Assembly (NCBI GenBank): GCA_000499405.2
Contig: HG738138.1
Coordinates: 19,445,753 to 19,509,752 of the forward strand
Direction of reading: 5' to 3'
DNA: 64,000 bases
From: Onchocerca volvulus
Lineage: Eukaryota > Nematoda > Chromadorea > Rhabditida > Onchocercidae
This document shows, one piece after another, positions 14,005 through 29,000 of this stretch. The number at the start of each line of letters is the position of its first letter. The first letter of the stretch is position 1. The position numbers and the translations under genes are program-made. Under the pieces are notes generated by a model. The model searched no databases. It saw only the letters and a list, made by a program, of their open reading frames with translations, and was not told the DNA's origin.

Positions 14005-17000
14005 AGATTGTATTATTGGATCGGATGCACTACTTCCAGAAGCAACTTGGAGAATACAAGCATATCACGGACGTGCTTTACAATTCTCGGAGCTTTGCGA
14101 CGGTTTTGTTTTCAGTCTTCTCTTTGTTCTTGTGTAAGTTTTACGAATATTTTCCACTCTTTGATTTTTTGTATTTGCAAAAGATTGCTGGAGACAAGTG
14201 ACCAATTAGCACAGCGTTCACTCTTAGCTTAAGTGTAGCATTCACTTATTTGAAGTTTTCTTAAGTTGGGAATCTTTCTAGACACTTCACCTCACTTATT
14301 AGTATTATTGGAAATGACTGGAATAAAATTAAGAGCCGAAAGACTTCTTGAGATACTTAAATTAATAGTTGTAAATATCCCTACAAATATCATTAATCAT
14401 TAATTGAACAAAGATTTTTAATTTCGAGCTACACACACGTTTTATATTTCAATACACTGTGGATGGGGTACGATAAATTTTTTAGATTAAGAAGGCAATC
14501 AGCAGATTTACTATCAATGAAAGAGAGTTTAAAAATAAATTTAGAAAAAATTTAAATTAATTGAAAAACGTGGAAGCTTAAATAAGTGAAAGGTGGCGTT
14601 GCAGGGAGCCAGATACGTTAAATTTGATAATAATGCGTGAAGGAGAAAATTCAATCTCAGACACAGCAAACAGCTTGAAAAGACTTTCAATATTACTGCA
14701 AAATATTTGGAAGTTTTATCGAGTAAGTCTTCTAAACAAGTTCGCTTTTAAACAAGTATCTAAGCAAAGTTTTAAGTTTGAATTTGAACAGATTGCTTTC
14801 AATGTTCTTCAGCAATCCTTCAATCTTCCATTATCAAATTTATGAAACAGCGAGTGGTCACTGTTCCAGATTCATCCAAACCTCTTTTTGTTCAGTAAGC
14901 ATTAAGGAGCACTGAAAGTCGAGTGGACAGATGGAAGGGATTTTTGATGATTATCTTTAAAATACCTAACTTTTCTTATTTATTATTGATAGTAACCGTC
15001 TTGTCATAAATTTATCTACCAATTGTAGGATTCTGTGATCACTGAAGTATTTCCGAGTTTCTAATAATTATTATTATGCAGTGGATATAATTGCAGAATT
15101 AAACTTAATTTATTCAAATAATACACTGTTCATTTGTTTACCTAGTTAATGTTGCTTATACTTGAGAACCGATGAAGTCTGAGTTTGTCCGGCGGAAAAA
15201 TTAGATGATTGATTGCAAAAAGAGTGCTGGCACTGTTGTTGATAGGCGATGTTAACGACAACGATTATCTTTCATTTTTCTTTACATCTTACGAGTTCTT
15301 TCCCGTTTATATTGCCATTTACAGAAACATAATTCTCAAACAACTATTTTTAGCCTTGAAAGAAATTGAAGAAAGTTCGTTTCAAAAAATATGCCTAAAT
15401 TATTAAAATTTTGTTAATTTGCCACTTCCATTCAAAATTCAAAGTTCTTTTTAAGGAATTAGTCATGCAACTTTTTCTGTAAAATTAGTAAAATGATTCT
15501 GCAAATTGATCTATAAAAAAGAACCGGTTATTTATTTTATGATTAAATCTGTTTTGCCATCAGTTTTTTCAAATCCGTTCTAAGAAATTTATTTGCGATA
15601 CTTTTTTGTTAAATTCACATTTTGAATCTTTCAAAATATTTCAGGTATAACTACATTTTTTTTTCACTTGTTATGAAAATAATTTTTGCTGTAATGATAT
15701 CCTGTTTTTTATTAGGTAGAAATTATACATTAGACGGTTATTCAACGAAAATATCATTTATTGTGATATAAGATAAGGGAAATATAAAGGAGAATAGAGA
15801 GTATTTTATTTATGAAAAATTTATGCTACAAGCCATTATTAGAGAATATCCAAGTGAGTTTGATCACTGGGCAATTCTTTCCTTTGTCACTCGTAGAGAA
15901 GAATACTGCTCAATCGAATTGTCGATTGTTAATTGTGTTCTGTCAATTTTTTTTTTTTGCTTGAATTGAACACCATAAAATGGATAGATATTATTATCTG
16001 AAGGCATAATCACAAGTGTTTGGGAAAAGGTTGTTTGTGATTCAAAAATTTAGCCATTTTCCGCACTGATTAATTTAATTTTCATTTCTGCGGGTCATTT
16101 GTCCATTATCACGAGAACTAACAACTCTTTAGTGCGCAAATGAGCACATCGATTATTTCAATTGACCAATTACTGCGATATTATTTAGTGTTGTTCTTTT
16201 TTTCAGTGATAACAATGATTTTTTTAAATGAATTCATTAGTCAATGTTTAATTGAAGGGAAATAAAACTTTTGCAGCAAAGCATTAAAACAAAACTTTGA
16301 TAAAATTCCCATCGATAAGAGAAGAGAAAATAAAACTCAAGCTGTATGTTTTCGTAGCCATCGAGCGCTTCATATTAACTGTCCTCTTTGTTTGACCACT
16401 TCCCTTCTTTTCCGGAAAAAAAGATTCAGTAAGACAGATGACAAAAGTAATATTTATTTAGTACAACAATAAATAACCCCCCTCTCTCTCTCTTTTATTT
16501 CGATGGACATTACTAAACAACAAAATACTTAAGTATTATTTCCTCTCTCTGAAACTATAGATGCATATACATATCCAAACGAACTAACAATATCCTTTTT
16601 GTATTCAGTTTTTACCCGGAACTCTTAAATCTTGTAGGACTTAAGAGTTATTGATTTATTGATTGAGTTATTAATTTATGTTGATTAGTTTTATGAATTC
16701 AGTTTTGAACTGCAAATTAAGCCTTCGAATCCTCGAATTTCTAATTCTTAGCTTCCTTCTCAAATAAATGAAATATTTTATAAACTTTATTTAGATGAAA
16801 GATTTATCCGGGTCATAACCTATTTCTTCTAGTTAAGTTAGAAGCTAATCCTAGAAGTTTGTGAATTTAACATACTTAAAAGTTCAGAATTTCGAAATCC
16901 AGAATTTCAAAACTACCTTATACATATATCCAAAGGAAATATCAGAGATCATCAATCCCTTCAAATTTCAAGAGGCAATGTATTTTTGAAAATCGGTGTA

Positions 17001-20000
17001 CAAAAATAACGCCATGGTCTTTCCCTTAACAATCTACGCATAATCGTAAGCTATTAAGAAAAAGTTCCATTCACAGCAGCCAGAACCTGTTTTTCTCCTA
17101 CTGGTGATTAATTTTGTTTGATTGATTTTATCCAATATCAAAATCATATAACTTGGTAATTCAATTTATAAAAAATTTTGTGAAAAAATAATACTCCAAT
17201 TTGAAATATGCAGTCATTTTAGTTAGAAATATATCCATGGTACTTTTTATGAGAATATGGCGAACCCAGTTTGAATAAAGGTTGAATATTTTCCATTAAT
17301 CAATGGAATTTTATTATGCTGCGATGATTGCACTGACCAAACGATCTTTTGCCATACACACCCATATAGAAGGAATACTTTAATGGATTGTTGTTGTGAC
17401 ACACGACACGACACCCAAACCTAACAAGGATGACCTTGCATTATGACCGATTTCACACCACGCCATCTATGGGGTCACGCCAGTTCCAAAATAATTCTGC
17501 TGAAAATTTTGATATGAAAATATTCATATTTTTTATTATTATTTTAATTTGCTCAATTGATATTTGGTTGCTTAATTACTGGACCAGAATTTTATAGTTT
17601 TAATTTTGACTTTTAACATTGCTTCATTTTGCAACTAGTTGAACTGTTTCACGCTGAAATATCTGAAAAATAAGCTAAGCAAAAAATTATGATCATCGTT
17701 TTATCAAAAATAAAGTGAAAAATAAAGTTGAATCTGAGCGCATGAATTCATTATTTATTCCTAATCCCTTTCTTTTGCAATTATCTTAAATTTCTTACAA
17801 TAATCTTCCACTCACATATTCACTTGTATAAATATAAGTCTTTCAGTTTATGAATCATCTAGATATCAGTGTAGTTCCTTTTTCTCATCTTCACATGTCA
17901 TTTGTTTGGAATAGTTTGAGAAATGGACTCGTCATTTCATGATCCATGAAGAAAACTTTTACTTGTCACCGCTATGCAAAAGTTCTAAACATGATGCCAT
18001 ATACAAGGCAAGATTTAAATCTTATATAATAAGATGAATAAATAGATATTTTCTAGAAAATTTCCAATACTATAAATTGCCAATAATGACATTTCCGGAA
18101 GTTTCGAATCAAAAGCAACTAATGGAACTAGAAAACTTCAATTACCAATTTAAGGAATATTTCATGAAATTTTGATTCTTTAGACCATCTGCGCTAATAA
18201 GCATGCAAGAACCAAAAAATACCATTTCTCATTTTAAGTTTCTTGTGTATCAAGCATATTATTAAAACTAGACTGAGCGGATCATTTCTGCCAAACATAG
18301 ATTCAACTGATTTTCATTAAATCCCTTAAATGCACTTTCAAAGATGTGAAGATTAAATAATCAATTTCAAGATCATTTCTTAAAAACTTCGCCAATACGA
18401 CTTGTTTAAATTTATGATTAAGTTGCTGAAAATTATTCCAACAAAAATTGTCATTTTCGATATTACTGACATAGTAGTATTCTAAAGAAATCTCCAAAAG
18501 TTATAGATCAGTATTTTAAATAAAATAATCTGAATAAAGAAAACTTTAGTCCAATTTGGGAGTAACTTTCTCTGTAAGTAATGCACAGTTCAAAGTTATA
18601 GAAATGAAAGAGGTCTATTAAGAAAATTGTAAGATTCTGTGCAATTTGGATGATGCAGAAAATGAATGATACCGCAAAAAAATAATAAAATTACTTTTGG
18701 AATAGAATGATTGATGCCAACAAATAAATTTTATATTCATTGCAGAAGCAATTAAACAAATTGATTGTGATGCCGTTACCGGATCTTCTGACAATTGTAC
18801 GCAACCCATATCCTGGTTTGTTTCCTTTTACCTCTTTTTCAACTTAATGCTTCGCAGAATTTGTCTCTTTTACGACATTATAATTAAAAGGACTATCACG
18901 ATATTTAGTGTAAGCAATTTATGGCTAAACGTCAAATCAGTAATGGTCTTCGAAAAAATTTTTGGCAGCTCATTACATCCCTTATCCTGTGCTTTAATCA
19001 TATATCACTGGTTTCAAAACAGTCAGAGAAATTTCGTTTTTTTTTTTTTTTTTTTTGAAATTTTTCTACTATGATTATCTTAACTCAATTTGATAATCGG
19101 GCACTTTGCTATTCTGAATTATAATTTTAAAGCTCCGCCAGATCCTTCTATCGTAAACATCCACTTTTAGTTATAAACCATCAGCCTTGTAAAACTCCCT
19201 AATGTGCGTATCATCTTAATAATAGCATATAATTCTCATAGTTCCTAGTTAAATAATATTAAAATTGTTTTTTTTTCGACTATTTTAGTTAGAATTCTTC
19301 AGTATTCAAATTCTTATTAATCTCATCCAAAGTGGTAAATCCCATGCACGGCTACGCATTGCAATGTTCTGCAATAAGTAATTTTCTCACAAGCGTTGTA
19401 AATTCGATTATGTGTGAAGTTTGATAGATGTAAGCAAATTTAAACTGTGAAATTTTAGATAATAAAGAACTGAGGAGAAAGTATTCACTTGAGAGGGAAG
19501 GAAACAATTCACCTGTGATAAATGCTCATTTCTTATCATGCTCGTGATCATATATTTTATTACCATATAAATATTTGATAATAAGCCAATGAGTGATAAT
19601 CGTTGTTGAACAGTTGTTGAAACAATTGGAGAAGATGAAAAAGAAATTTTATGCGAAATGATGATATTCGATATACGACGTAGACAGAATGTTTAAATGT
19701 ATTCTGATATCGGATTATTTCCATCCAGTAAATCATTTCAAATATTCTGACCTTTCACGGCCAAGCATAGCTGTTCAAAAGACTAAAAAACTCAAGGAAT
19801 AGTGGTGGAACAGGAAGTATGTAATTAAGTTTACCTCGTTTTTTAGGTAAATTTTGAAAAGACAAAATTCTTGCGTTGCACCCTTAACTTTCAAGCAGTA
19901 GCAACCATGAAGGCTTCTCTTCGAAAAGAATCAATGAATTCCTTTCAAACTAATTGAGGGACTTGTTTTCAATAACAGAGGAACATACCAATTTTTCAGA

Positions 20001-23000
20001 AAGAAACAGTTCAAATAGTCCTAAATTCTTCCTTCTTCCATTCTTCCATTCTTAAATTCTTTGTTCATTTCGCTAGGCAATTGTGTTTTGTTGAATTCAC
20101 GAGCCTTGTCAGAGGCAAGCAACATCTGCTTACCCATAGCTTCTCATTGATGCGTGGCATCTTCGGGCATTAAAGAAGCGGAAGAAAGGCAGCATGGTCG
20201 TGACCCCATCGAACTGAAAAGGTCAATCGCACAAAGCTCCAATCCTTCCTCTCACCTATTGCTTGGCTGACATTTGCAAATGAGAAAATGGAATCGATCA
20301 TCGGCCAGCTCTTATGTTTCACTTCTGCCAAAATCCTTGTTTGCTGGGATCTAGTTACTTCTTTAAGGTCATTTCTTGTATCACTTCCTTATCAAATTTC
20401 GTTTCCTTTGGATGAAAAATGATAATATGCATTTGGTTACTTATTTTTTAGGCCGAAATCTCAAAAACCCAGCATTTCTTCTATTCATTTTACTAATCTG
20501 CGTTTATTGTTTTAACCTTACGTAATTTTTCTTTCTAATAATCATTTTTGTTTTTGTTCATCTGTATGGTTGCAAACAAACATCTGCAGAAATATCGCTA
20601 ATTTTTGTGCTTCCTTTGCATGTTTGCTCGCTGAAATTATTTATCAGTGCGTGTTTATCTGTTCCTCAATCTCAAAGTTTGATTTCATCGCTTTCTTTCA
20701 GATAGTAATATATTTTGGTCGAATTGGATACATAACATACATCATATGATCGTCACTTTGTATAACAATCAACCGTATTTTAACATTTGTGAAGTTTATG
20801 AACTTATTTGGCCGACGGATATAAACAATACGAATCGCAAATTTGTTTAGGAATTTACACACATTTCGTTCATCTTCTTGTCCTTTTGCCGCATTCTTCC
20901 ATTCTCCTTTTCATTCATAAATATCGTATGTTAATGCAATACGCGAATATATTCTATCCATTCTCGAGAATATTGAAAGAGTACATTTCTCTAGGCCGAT
21001 GTAAGAACAACAAATTTGTCCCCTTTTGATAAACAAAGTTCATCCATTTCCCTATCATAGAAGTCTCGATTATCATCCTTCTCCTCTCCTTTATTCATCA
21101 TTTCATCCACTATTTGATTTTTTCCTGATAAAGGCTTCGCACATATGTTCCCTTATCTTTTTTGCTGTTTTATTTTTTGTTTTTTTTTTTCTTTCCACAA
21201 ATAAGAGTTAAAACTTTCTTCTTTGTTTCCGTTGAGGACTACCGGTCTGTGTCATATCGCGTTTAACTAGTTATCTGTAAAAATAAGACAGTTCAATATC
21301 ATATTTGCCGAAAACTACTGTTTTCTCTGAATCTTGTACTTTTTGGATTTTTATGATAACAGTAATCTCATTTTCACTTGTAAAGTTCATTTTTGGAAAT
21401 ACATAAATGACCTTTTAAGAAGTTATAGAGTTATGAAGATCGACCAGCAGAATTGAAGAAATATAGGAATTTTGCGGTCGTAATGAGATGCGAAATATGG
21501 AGAGTAGGGGAATTTGTTGTCCGGTATTTATATATAATGATGAAATCCAATATTGCTATCACTATGGCTGATGTCCTGTAATCATATCATATCAATGTGT
21601 CACATTTAAATCATGCATTTAGTTACTGCTTTTATTAGAGTGAGATGCTGCCCTCCACCTCCTCCTGATTTCCCCTTCCCACTTCATTATGGTCATTTTA
21701 ATTCAATAATGCTCATATCTTCATTGACAGTTTGAACTTTTGAACTCCATTCGATTTGAATTCGTAGCTTATATTATAGTTGTCAAAGTTCGTGGAAGCA
21801 TTGATCAGTCAGTTCTCTGCAAACTTCCAAATATTAAAACCATTTCATTGTTATTTATAAATATGCTAAAAGAGTCCTTACTAATTAATTATGATAGTTA
21901 CAATCGTTGTTTGACACTAAATGAGTATTCAATTTAAATTTCTCGTACATTCATAAAAATTTTAGCTCAGTGATTTTGTTGTTCGTCATATCATTCTGAA
22001 AAAGAAAGTAACAAATTTTCATAGATCATTGCTTAATAATGGTAGAAATGAAATATTTCCTGAGCAACGATCTTCTATTTCACTTGAGACTCAACAAAGT
22101 GAAAGTGTGGGTTGTTATCTTTGATAGAGGTGATATAGGTATTAACTTTCAATTTTACACTTCAGTACATCATGTGCTCATTTCCGTGGATATAATTGAA
22201 ATGAAGGATAGAGCATTCCGATAGATCAGTGATTACTTGGAACCTTTGATAAGTAATTTTGCTCCTTGCTTCAATTGAATTCCATCCATCGTATATAGAT
22301 ATAGTATATTGAAGAGCAGTAAACAATGCTGTGTCATGCCAGTGCGTGAAAGTATTGTTCAAATTAACGATCTGATCCATCCCTTATCATATCACTATTC
22401 TTACTGCGATATCGAAAAGTATAGGGGAAGTTATTGATTGTTTGCTTTTTACTGTTGGCTGTTCCGATAAATCAGCACTCCTTCTCCGTTTTCCTGCCAG
22501 TCAGACAAAAACTTCGCCAAACTAACGTGACCCTTAACATTGTTTATCCTCCCATTAATGTTTCCAACATTTTGTCATCACGAAAGAATTGTAAATTATA
22601 TTGTATATTATTTGAATATTTATATTATTTGGTCTTCGACATGCAAAAGACAAATTACTCGAAAAAAGCGATTTTCATGGAAATGGGAGGAAGAGAAGAC
22701 CCACAAAAATAAGCACTGATTGAAGAGTTAAGTTAATTCAAGCTCTCAGTGATATAAATTTATATTTAGAATGCATGGGTAGTGTTGGAACAAAGCTGAT
22801 ATAATTAGTATACGAAAGAATTATTTCTGTTATTTCTGACATGCAAGCGACTTTGAATTGATTCGATTCAAAAAATTTGAATTGATTCAAAATTTCCATG
22901 CAATGGATTTCTGAGTTTTAGATGAGGGAGAACAAAGTTTGAAGATATGCATTAAGGCTAAGTAATCCAAAAACGATACCATAGAGCTGCTGATCTTCGA

Positions 23001-26000
23001 TTCTCAATTTTTAATGATTGGAAATGAAAAGAAAATAATTTTCTGACTGATTTTTTGAGTGGATCACAACTGAATTGGAATATAAAAGCATTTCTTTTCT
23101 CTTATTTTATCCGGACGAGAGTTGTTGAATTATTTCTCTTCCAATTTACATCAATATAAACAGATTTTCTGAAGGGATTCAAGGAGTTCATCAGTTTAGT
23201 AGTTGGAAAAAGACAAGATTATTATTGGAAGAATTTCTATTTAAGATATTCGTACAATAAAATTTTAACGTTTAAATTATTAGGGTGATTTGTGCAATTT
23301 AATTAATTATAGCAGAGTTGTGAGTTTAATCCCTACCAGAAAATATGTTTTTGCAACTTGGCACATTTCTCTAAATTATTTATGTTCAAAGAAGAATCAA
23401 ATTTTTCCAATATTTCCCAGCGACTGGTGGACATATTCTGCATTTTTTTTTTTTTTTTCTGCATTTATTTTACTGGAGCTAATTTATTTTCATTTTAATA
23501 ATAGATGGAATTTCTCTTTCAAAAAGTTTATGAACCAAAAGTAATAACAAATACAATCAAATAACTATTCGCAACTGTTGATGTGACCACTAATTTGGCC
23601 TCTATACCTGTCGACAGGTGCATAAGAATCCAAGCATCTTTACCTGCTTCTGCATTTGCTATGCTAAAATGAATCAATTTCGCAGTTTCCAAAACTTATC
23701 GATTCAAATTTGTGTTCGCAATGATCTAATTTTTTACAACTGACTGATCTCCCTATCTCTCGATTCCTTCTTCTTCGAAAAAATGAATTTTCTGCGGGGA
23801 GGGTGAGATTAACATTTTGTAATTCTTCTTCAACCAGTTTTTCATCACTATTCAAGTGTTCTCTTTCCAGTTCCATCTATTTATTATCAACGAAATTTTT
23901 ATGCGAACACAGTTTTTGACATTTATGGGGCATAACATCTGTAGAAATAATTACATCGTATTATCGAATAGACACATAATAAATTTAGTATATAATATTG
24001 GAAAGCAAATCCTTCTTTTCTTCAATTAATTCGTTTAATTTTTTATTTTATTCGATTTAGTTTCTTTTTCTGAAGACGGTAGAAATTAAATTTGATTATG
24101 AAGGCATCGATTTCGCGACTTCTAACGAGAATACTCAATTTTGCTGGAGTTTTGTGAATGCAATTAATATTTTCTACATTTTAGTCAGAAATTGAATCCA
24201 TTTTTGCATATCTTTCAATCATTCCCATAATGTGCGCACTATAAGCATATCAATAGATATTTTAACGAGAATCATAAAAATCAAAAAAAGCGTTATGACA
24301 ACCCATGCATTCAGTGTGGAAGTATATTCAAAATAGATTTCTATTCTTTCGATGAACAATAAGAAATCGATATAATAAATGAAAAGAATTATTGTAAAAA
24401 TTACTGTAAAAAATGTTGTAGATGATTGCGAAGCGGATGTAAGCAATGTGTTGTTGTTATTGCTGGGATGTGCAGTACAGGGTGAACAACGTGGTAAATT
24501 CATTGAACGTATCAAGCGTATGGAAGAGGAACTGCAAACGGCACTCCTAAATCAAATTAAAAAGGTTATCAAATTCCTGCTCAACTCTGCCAATTGCTAT
24601 AAATATCACAATAAAAAAGTAGATCAGCTGCTTAAGAAATTATACACACACACACATGAAACATGATAATATTTTTTTGGTGTTTGGTGGTTTATGCCTA
24701 TTGTGTCTTCTGCTCTATGAGTTTATCTTATTAAATGGTCTTATTTCTTAATTTGTCAGCACAAGAGAATGGCTGTTATTAAAGCAAAAAAAAAAATGCT
24801 TTCATAAACTTAATGCCATCCATGGAAGTCAAATTACGATTGGTAATATCAACTGAGGCTGACACTTTTCTGGCATCCAAAAATTTGTGTATCAAAGAAA
24901 TCATTTGCATAAGAGATCACTCTGCATTCAAAGCCGGAAATGCAAATTTCATTAATTTGCCTATCTAATTTAATTTATTACTTCGTAAGGAAAGAATTTT
25001 TGGTTTGTAGGAAAAATTACTTGTCTTATTTTGCACATTTTTGATAATGGATTGGTCTGGCTTGGGTAATATAATTCAAGAAGATCAGTGAGGCGCATTC
25101 ATTATGTATTTCTTACTATTCATTTTATTTTAATAAACATGAACCTAAATTTCGAAATTTTCAAGGCAATTTTTGAGTGATTTTTTCTGTTATAATATGA
25201 TACCTCAGTTTTTTTGCAAACAATGCAAAAAGAATGCAACATTGCAAACGATCGAATTTGATCTTTTGTTCGGAAATATCTCACAAAGTGATTAATTTCA
25301 TTTCTGTTTTCCTTCAACTGAAAAAAAAAAGCAAAAGTGTTTGAGAGATGCATCATTCAAGAAGCTTACCATCTTTATCTTCCGTAAGACATTGAATATT
25401 GCAGAAATTTTGAATTTTGGTTTTGGAAAAAGGTACCTTTGCAATTAATTAAAAAATTTCAAAAAATATTTGAATGCAGATCACAAATTATTGAACAATC
25501 AATCTTGTTAATAGAAAGACTGTGAAGCTGTTTAGTAACTAACATTGAAATTATGAATAATCTGGCTGTTCAAGAATTGCTTTCAAGACCAGTACACATA
25601 TCTTCAGTCTGAATTCTCCCTGAATTCCTGATCCTGTGAATTCTTGATTTACATCCCGTACACATGCACCATTCTCTAATTTTGTGATCTTATTTTAACA
25701 TAGCCATACATTGAAATGATATTTCAGGTAGCGGAAGAAGGTGATTGTATACTTAACCTGCAGGCCATAGAGCTGATTTCACAGGACGATCAAAAAGCAA
25801 CAATATTGGCTCATTTGGAGAGTATAATGAAAGAACGTGATAGGTACGCCAATCGATTGTATGAAATATCCAGTGAACGAGTTAGTTTTGTTTCTCAAGT
25901 TTACTTAAAAATAAACATTTTCTTCTTATTTCTAATTTAGAACAATCAAAAAGTATAATTCAGAATAGAAAATGTAAAAATATGAAAAGCAGCAAAAATA

Positions 26001-29000
26001 ATGTATTCGCTCTATTATGTACTGTTTCTGTGAACATCTCATTTGAATAAGGCTTTCTATGGGAATATGCAATAAATTGTTTTTCAATTTCTTTCATCTA
26101 TGAAAGTTATCATTTATCTTTTGTTTCATCCCAAAGCATTAATTCTGTCGTAGGAAAGCGATGAAAACAGTACAACTACTGGCTCCTCATCAGTCTCCAG
26201 TGAAGTGATAAGGACTACAAAGATGTCTGAGATCAGATTTGGTGTGTGATATTTCCTATGTTTAGATAAAAAAATTCTATCGTAAATCTACTTTTTGTCT
26301 CATTTTTGAACTCTGTTGGAAAGCTTTTTCAAATTGTTGGTAAATACGACGCAAATTTCAGAAGATCCTATTTCATCATCCAGTACAACAGAAAGACATA
26401 CCAGTGTTGAACTTGCATCCGCGAAAGCCGAACTTCGAAAGCTAAGGAATGTGATGTAAGCTGCGTTTACTTTCAAAAAAAATTTATTTCAAAGCAGACA
26501 ACTCAGAAATTATTCCAAAGCAACATTTCAGAAGTACTGACATACAGTCCCTTAAGAGTTTCTTAAATATAAATATGCTTTATAAGATTTATCTGCTGAA
26601 CAAAAATTTCCTACGTGATATCTTCTTGAGAAAAAAAAAACCACTTAATATATTTCCTTACTCTGGAATGAAATTGAATTTTGAAAGATTCGAATCGAAC
26701 TCTCAGATTGATTAAGTTTAGGTATTTTATACTGCATACATCCCAAGCATCAATAGTATATTCTTGTGCGTTACTTATGTTTTGAACATAATTCCAAAAA
26801 AAAAAAAAATTGTTAGGAAATGGAATCAAAAATTTTTCCACGTGCCAAAAATGAAATTTTTGATAAATTTATACAAATATAAAAATTTTCATCGAATTTC
26901 TCATTCCATAATTTGGTTTCAACTTTCTCTTTGATATATTTCATTGCGAGTGCCAATAAATGAATTGCTAGCAAAATGTAACGAAAATAGTTGGACAATC
27001 GAATAAGTTAAAGTAAAAATTTCGGAAGAAAAACTACGCAATCAATTGTACTATTTACTGGATTAATGAGAACTGTTAATTGTGTCATTTGTCTCATTGA
27101 TTTAGAGTGAATAGAAATTCAATCATTTATAGCATAATATTTTAGAAAAAAAGAATCTAATAATGGATTAAGGAGAAATGATTTTTTAAATTCAACAATA
27201 TTATCAGCTATCTCTTCCATCCATGCACAACTTGCCTTTTATTATTGCCTGTATGGATGCATTTAAGACGATTGTTTTCCTACTTGCATAATGTCTACTA
27301 TCCATCAACTCATTTTGAAATCATACAGTTTTACGTGAGATTTTCATTGATTCTGCAAACGAAATTGCGGAAACAATGGCTCATAGCATAAGAATAACTC
27401 AGTGATCAGTTTATTTGGATATTCTCTAATAATTGCTTATAACGTAAACGAAGAATCACTGCTCCGTCAATCAATAATCCAAGTGTTCATTCCAGTTGTA
27501 AACTAAATCTTCACATGCATAGACTATCACTCTTGATTGTTCTTTTTACGTGAGGAATAATATATATATATATATATATATATAAAGATGGAAAGATTAA
27601 TTGATAATATAGTGATAGTTATGATTTGTGATTTGCAGAGAGGAACGGGACGAGATGATTGCAGAGCTAAAGGATGAAGCAGAAGCTCGTGAAGTGGATA
27701 TTCTGAAGATGCATCAGGAACGACTGGAGCTCGTTAAAGATGCTCGTGCAGCGAAGGATTATCGTGATGAACTTGAATGTCTACAGCATAAGGTCAGCTG
27801 CTATAGGGTGTAATTTTAAAATGTGTTGTAATTATTCATTTAATTCTGTTCGGGCTATTTCTAAATCTCTTACTTTGCCCTTCCTTTTTTAATTCCTCTA
27901 TCATCCAATTTTCTGCAAAATCTGCGCCAAGTTGTGTAAGTTTTTGATTGAGTTTACTCTATTCAAAAAGTCAATATATAATTTCAAATACAAAACCTTA
28001 CTGTATATATTAATTACCTAGATCTCCAAGTGCATGTTCATTTGGAGTAAATGCGGGTTTTGCGTTATTAAAAGCGGAAAAATCTTTTTCATTTCAATAA
28101 CACTTCAGCTTATGGTTTTCAGTTGGCAAATTATGACAAGCTAGAAGCTGATAATGGAAAATTGAAAGAAAAATTATCAGAATTGGATTTTTTCAAATCT
28201 CGAGTGACGGTACGCTTCTCTTCCCTATTGAAACGAAAATCTTCATTAAGTTTCAAAAATTTTCTTCCAAATAATTCGATTTCAAATATTTACTTTTTTT
28301 TTAAAAGTAAAAGCAGCCTAATTTCTAATATTCTGTGTTCTCTTTTTTCGACTTTAAAACTTCTAAATAAATTCGAATTGGAAAGCTTAAATTATTCGCT
28401 TCTTTGTAAGGTTTTGATATGACCATCATTTTTCAAATTTTTGATCATTTAATTTCTTCATTCAAATTTCATTCATATTACATTGAATCGATATTTTTTT
28501 TCCAGCAACTAAAAGAAGAGAATGAGCTAATGCAGGAATCCTGCTCGGTACTGGAAGATCAACTTGACCAATGTCAACGGAAAATTTCAAATCACATAGA
28601 TATGGAGAGGAAATTGGCTGATTATCAAGACCAAATAAAGCAGTATCTCGTCGACATCACTAAGGTTATTTGCAAAGAAAGAACTGAAATTATATGATAT
28701 TCTTACCATTATAAAACAATGCCTACAAGAGTATCTTTTTAGGATTAAATATACTTGAACTATGAAATTTTTTGAATTTATACATGTTTCCCTGAATTCC
28801 GAAGATTTTTTACAATTTCTCACCATTCATTTATTTCAGGATCGTGAAAAAATTGAGCATTTGTTGGTGGACAATGGTCGTCTAGAAAGGGAGTTGAACA
28901 ATGAACAGCAAAAGAATTTAGCCTTGGAACGAAAAATGAAATGTATTAATGAAGATCATCACAGTTCGCGAGAGGATTTCGGATCGTTGGGTAGTCAAAT

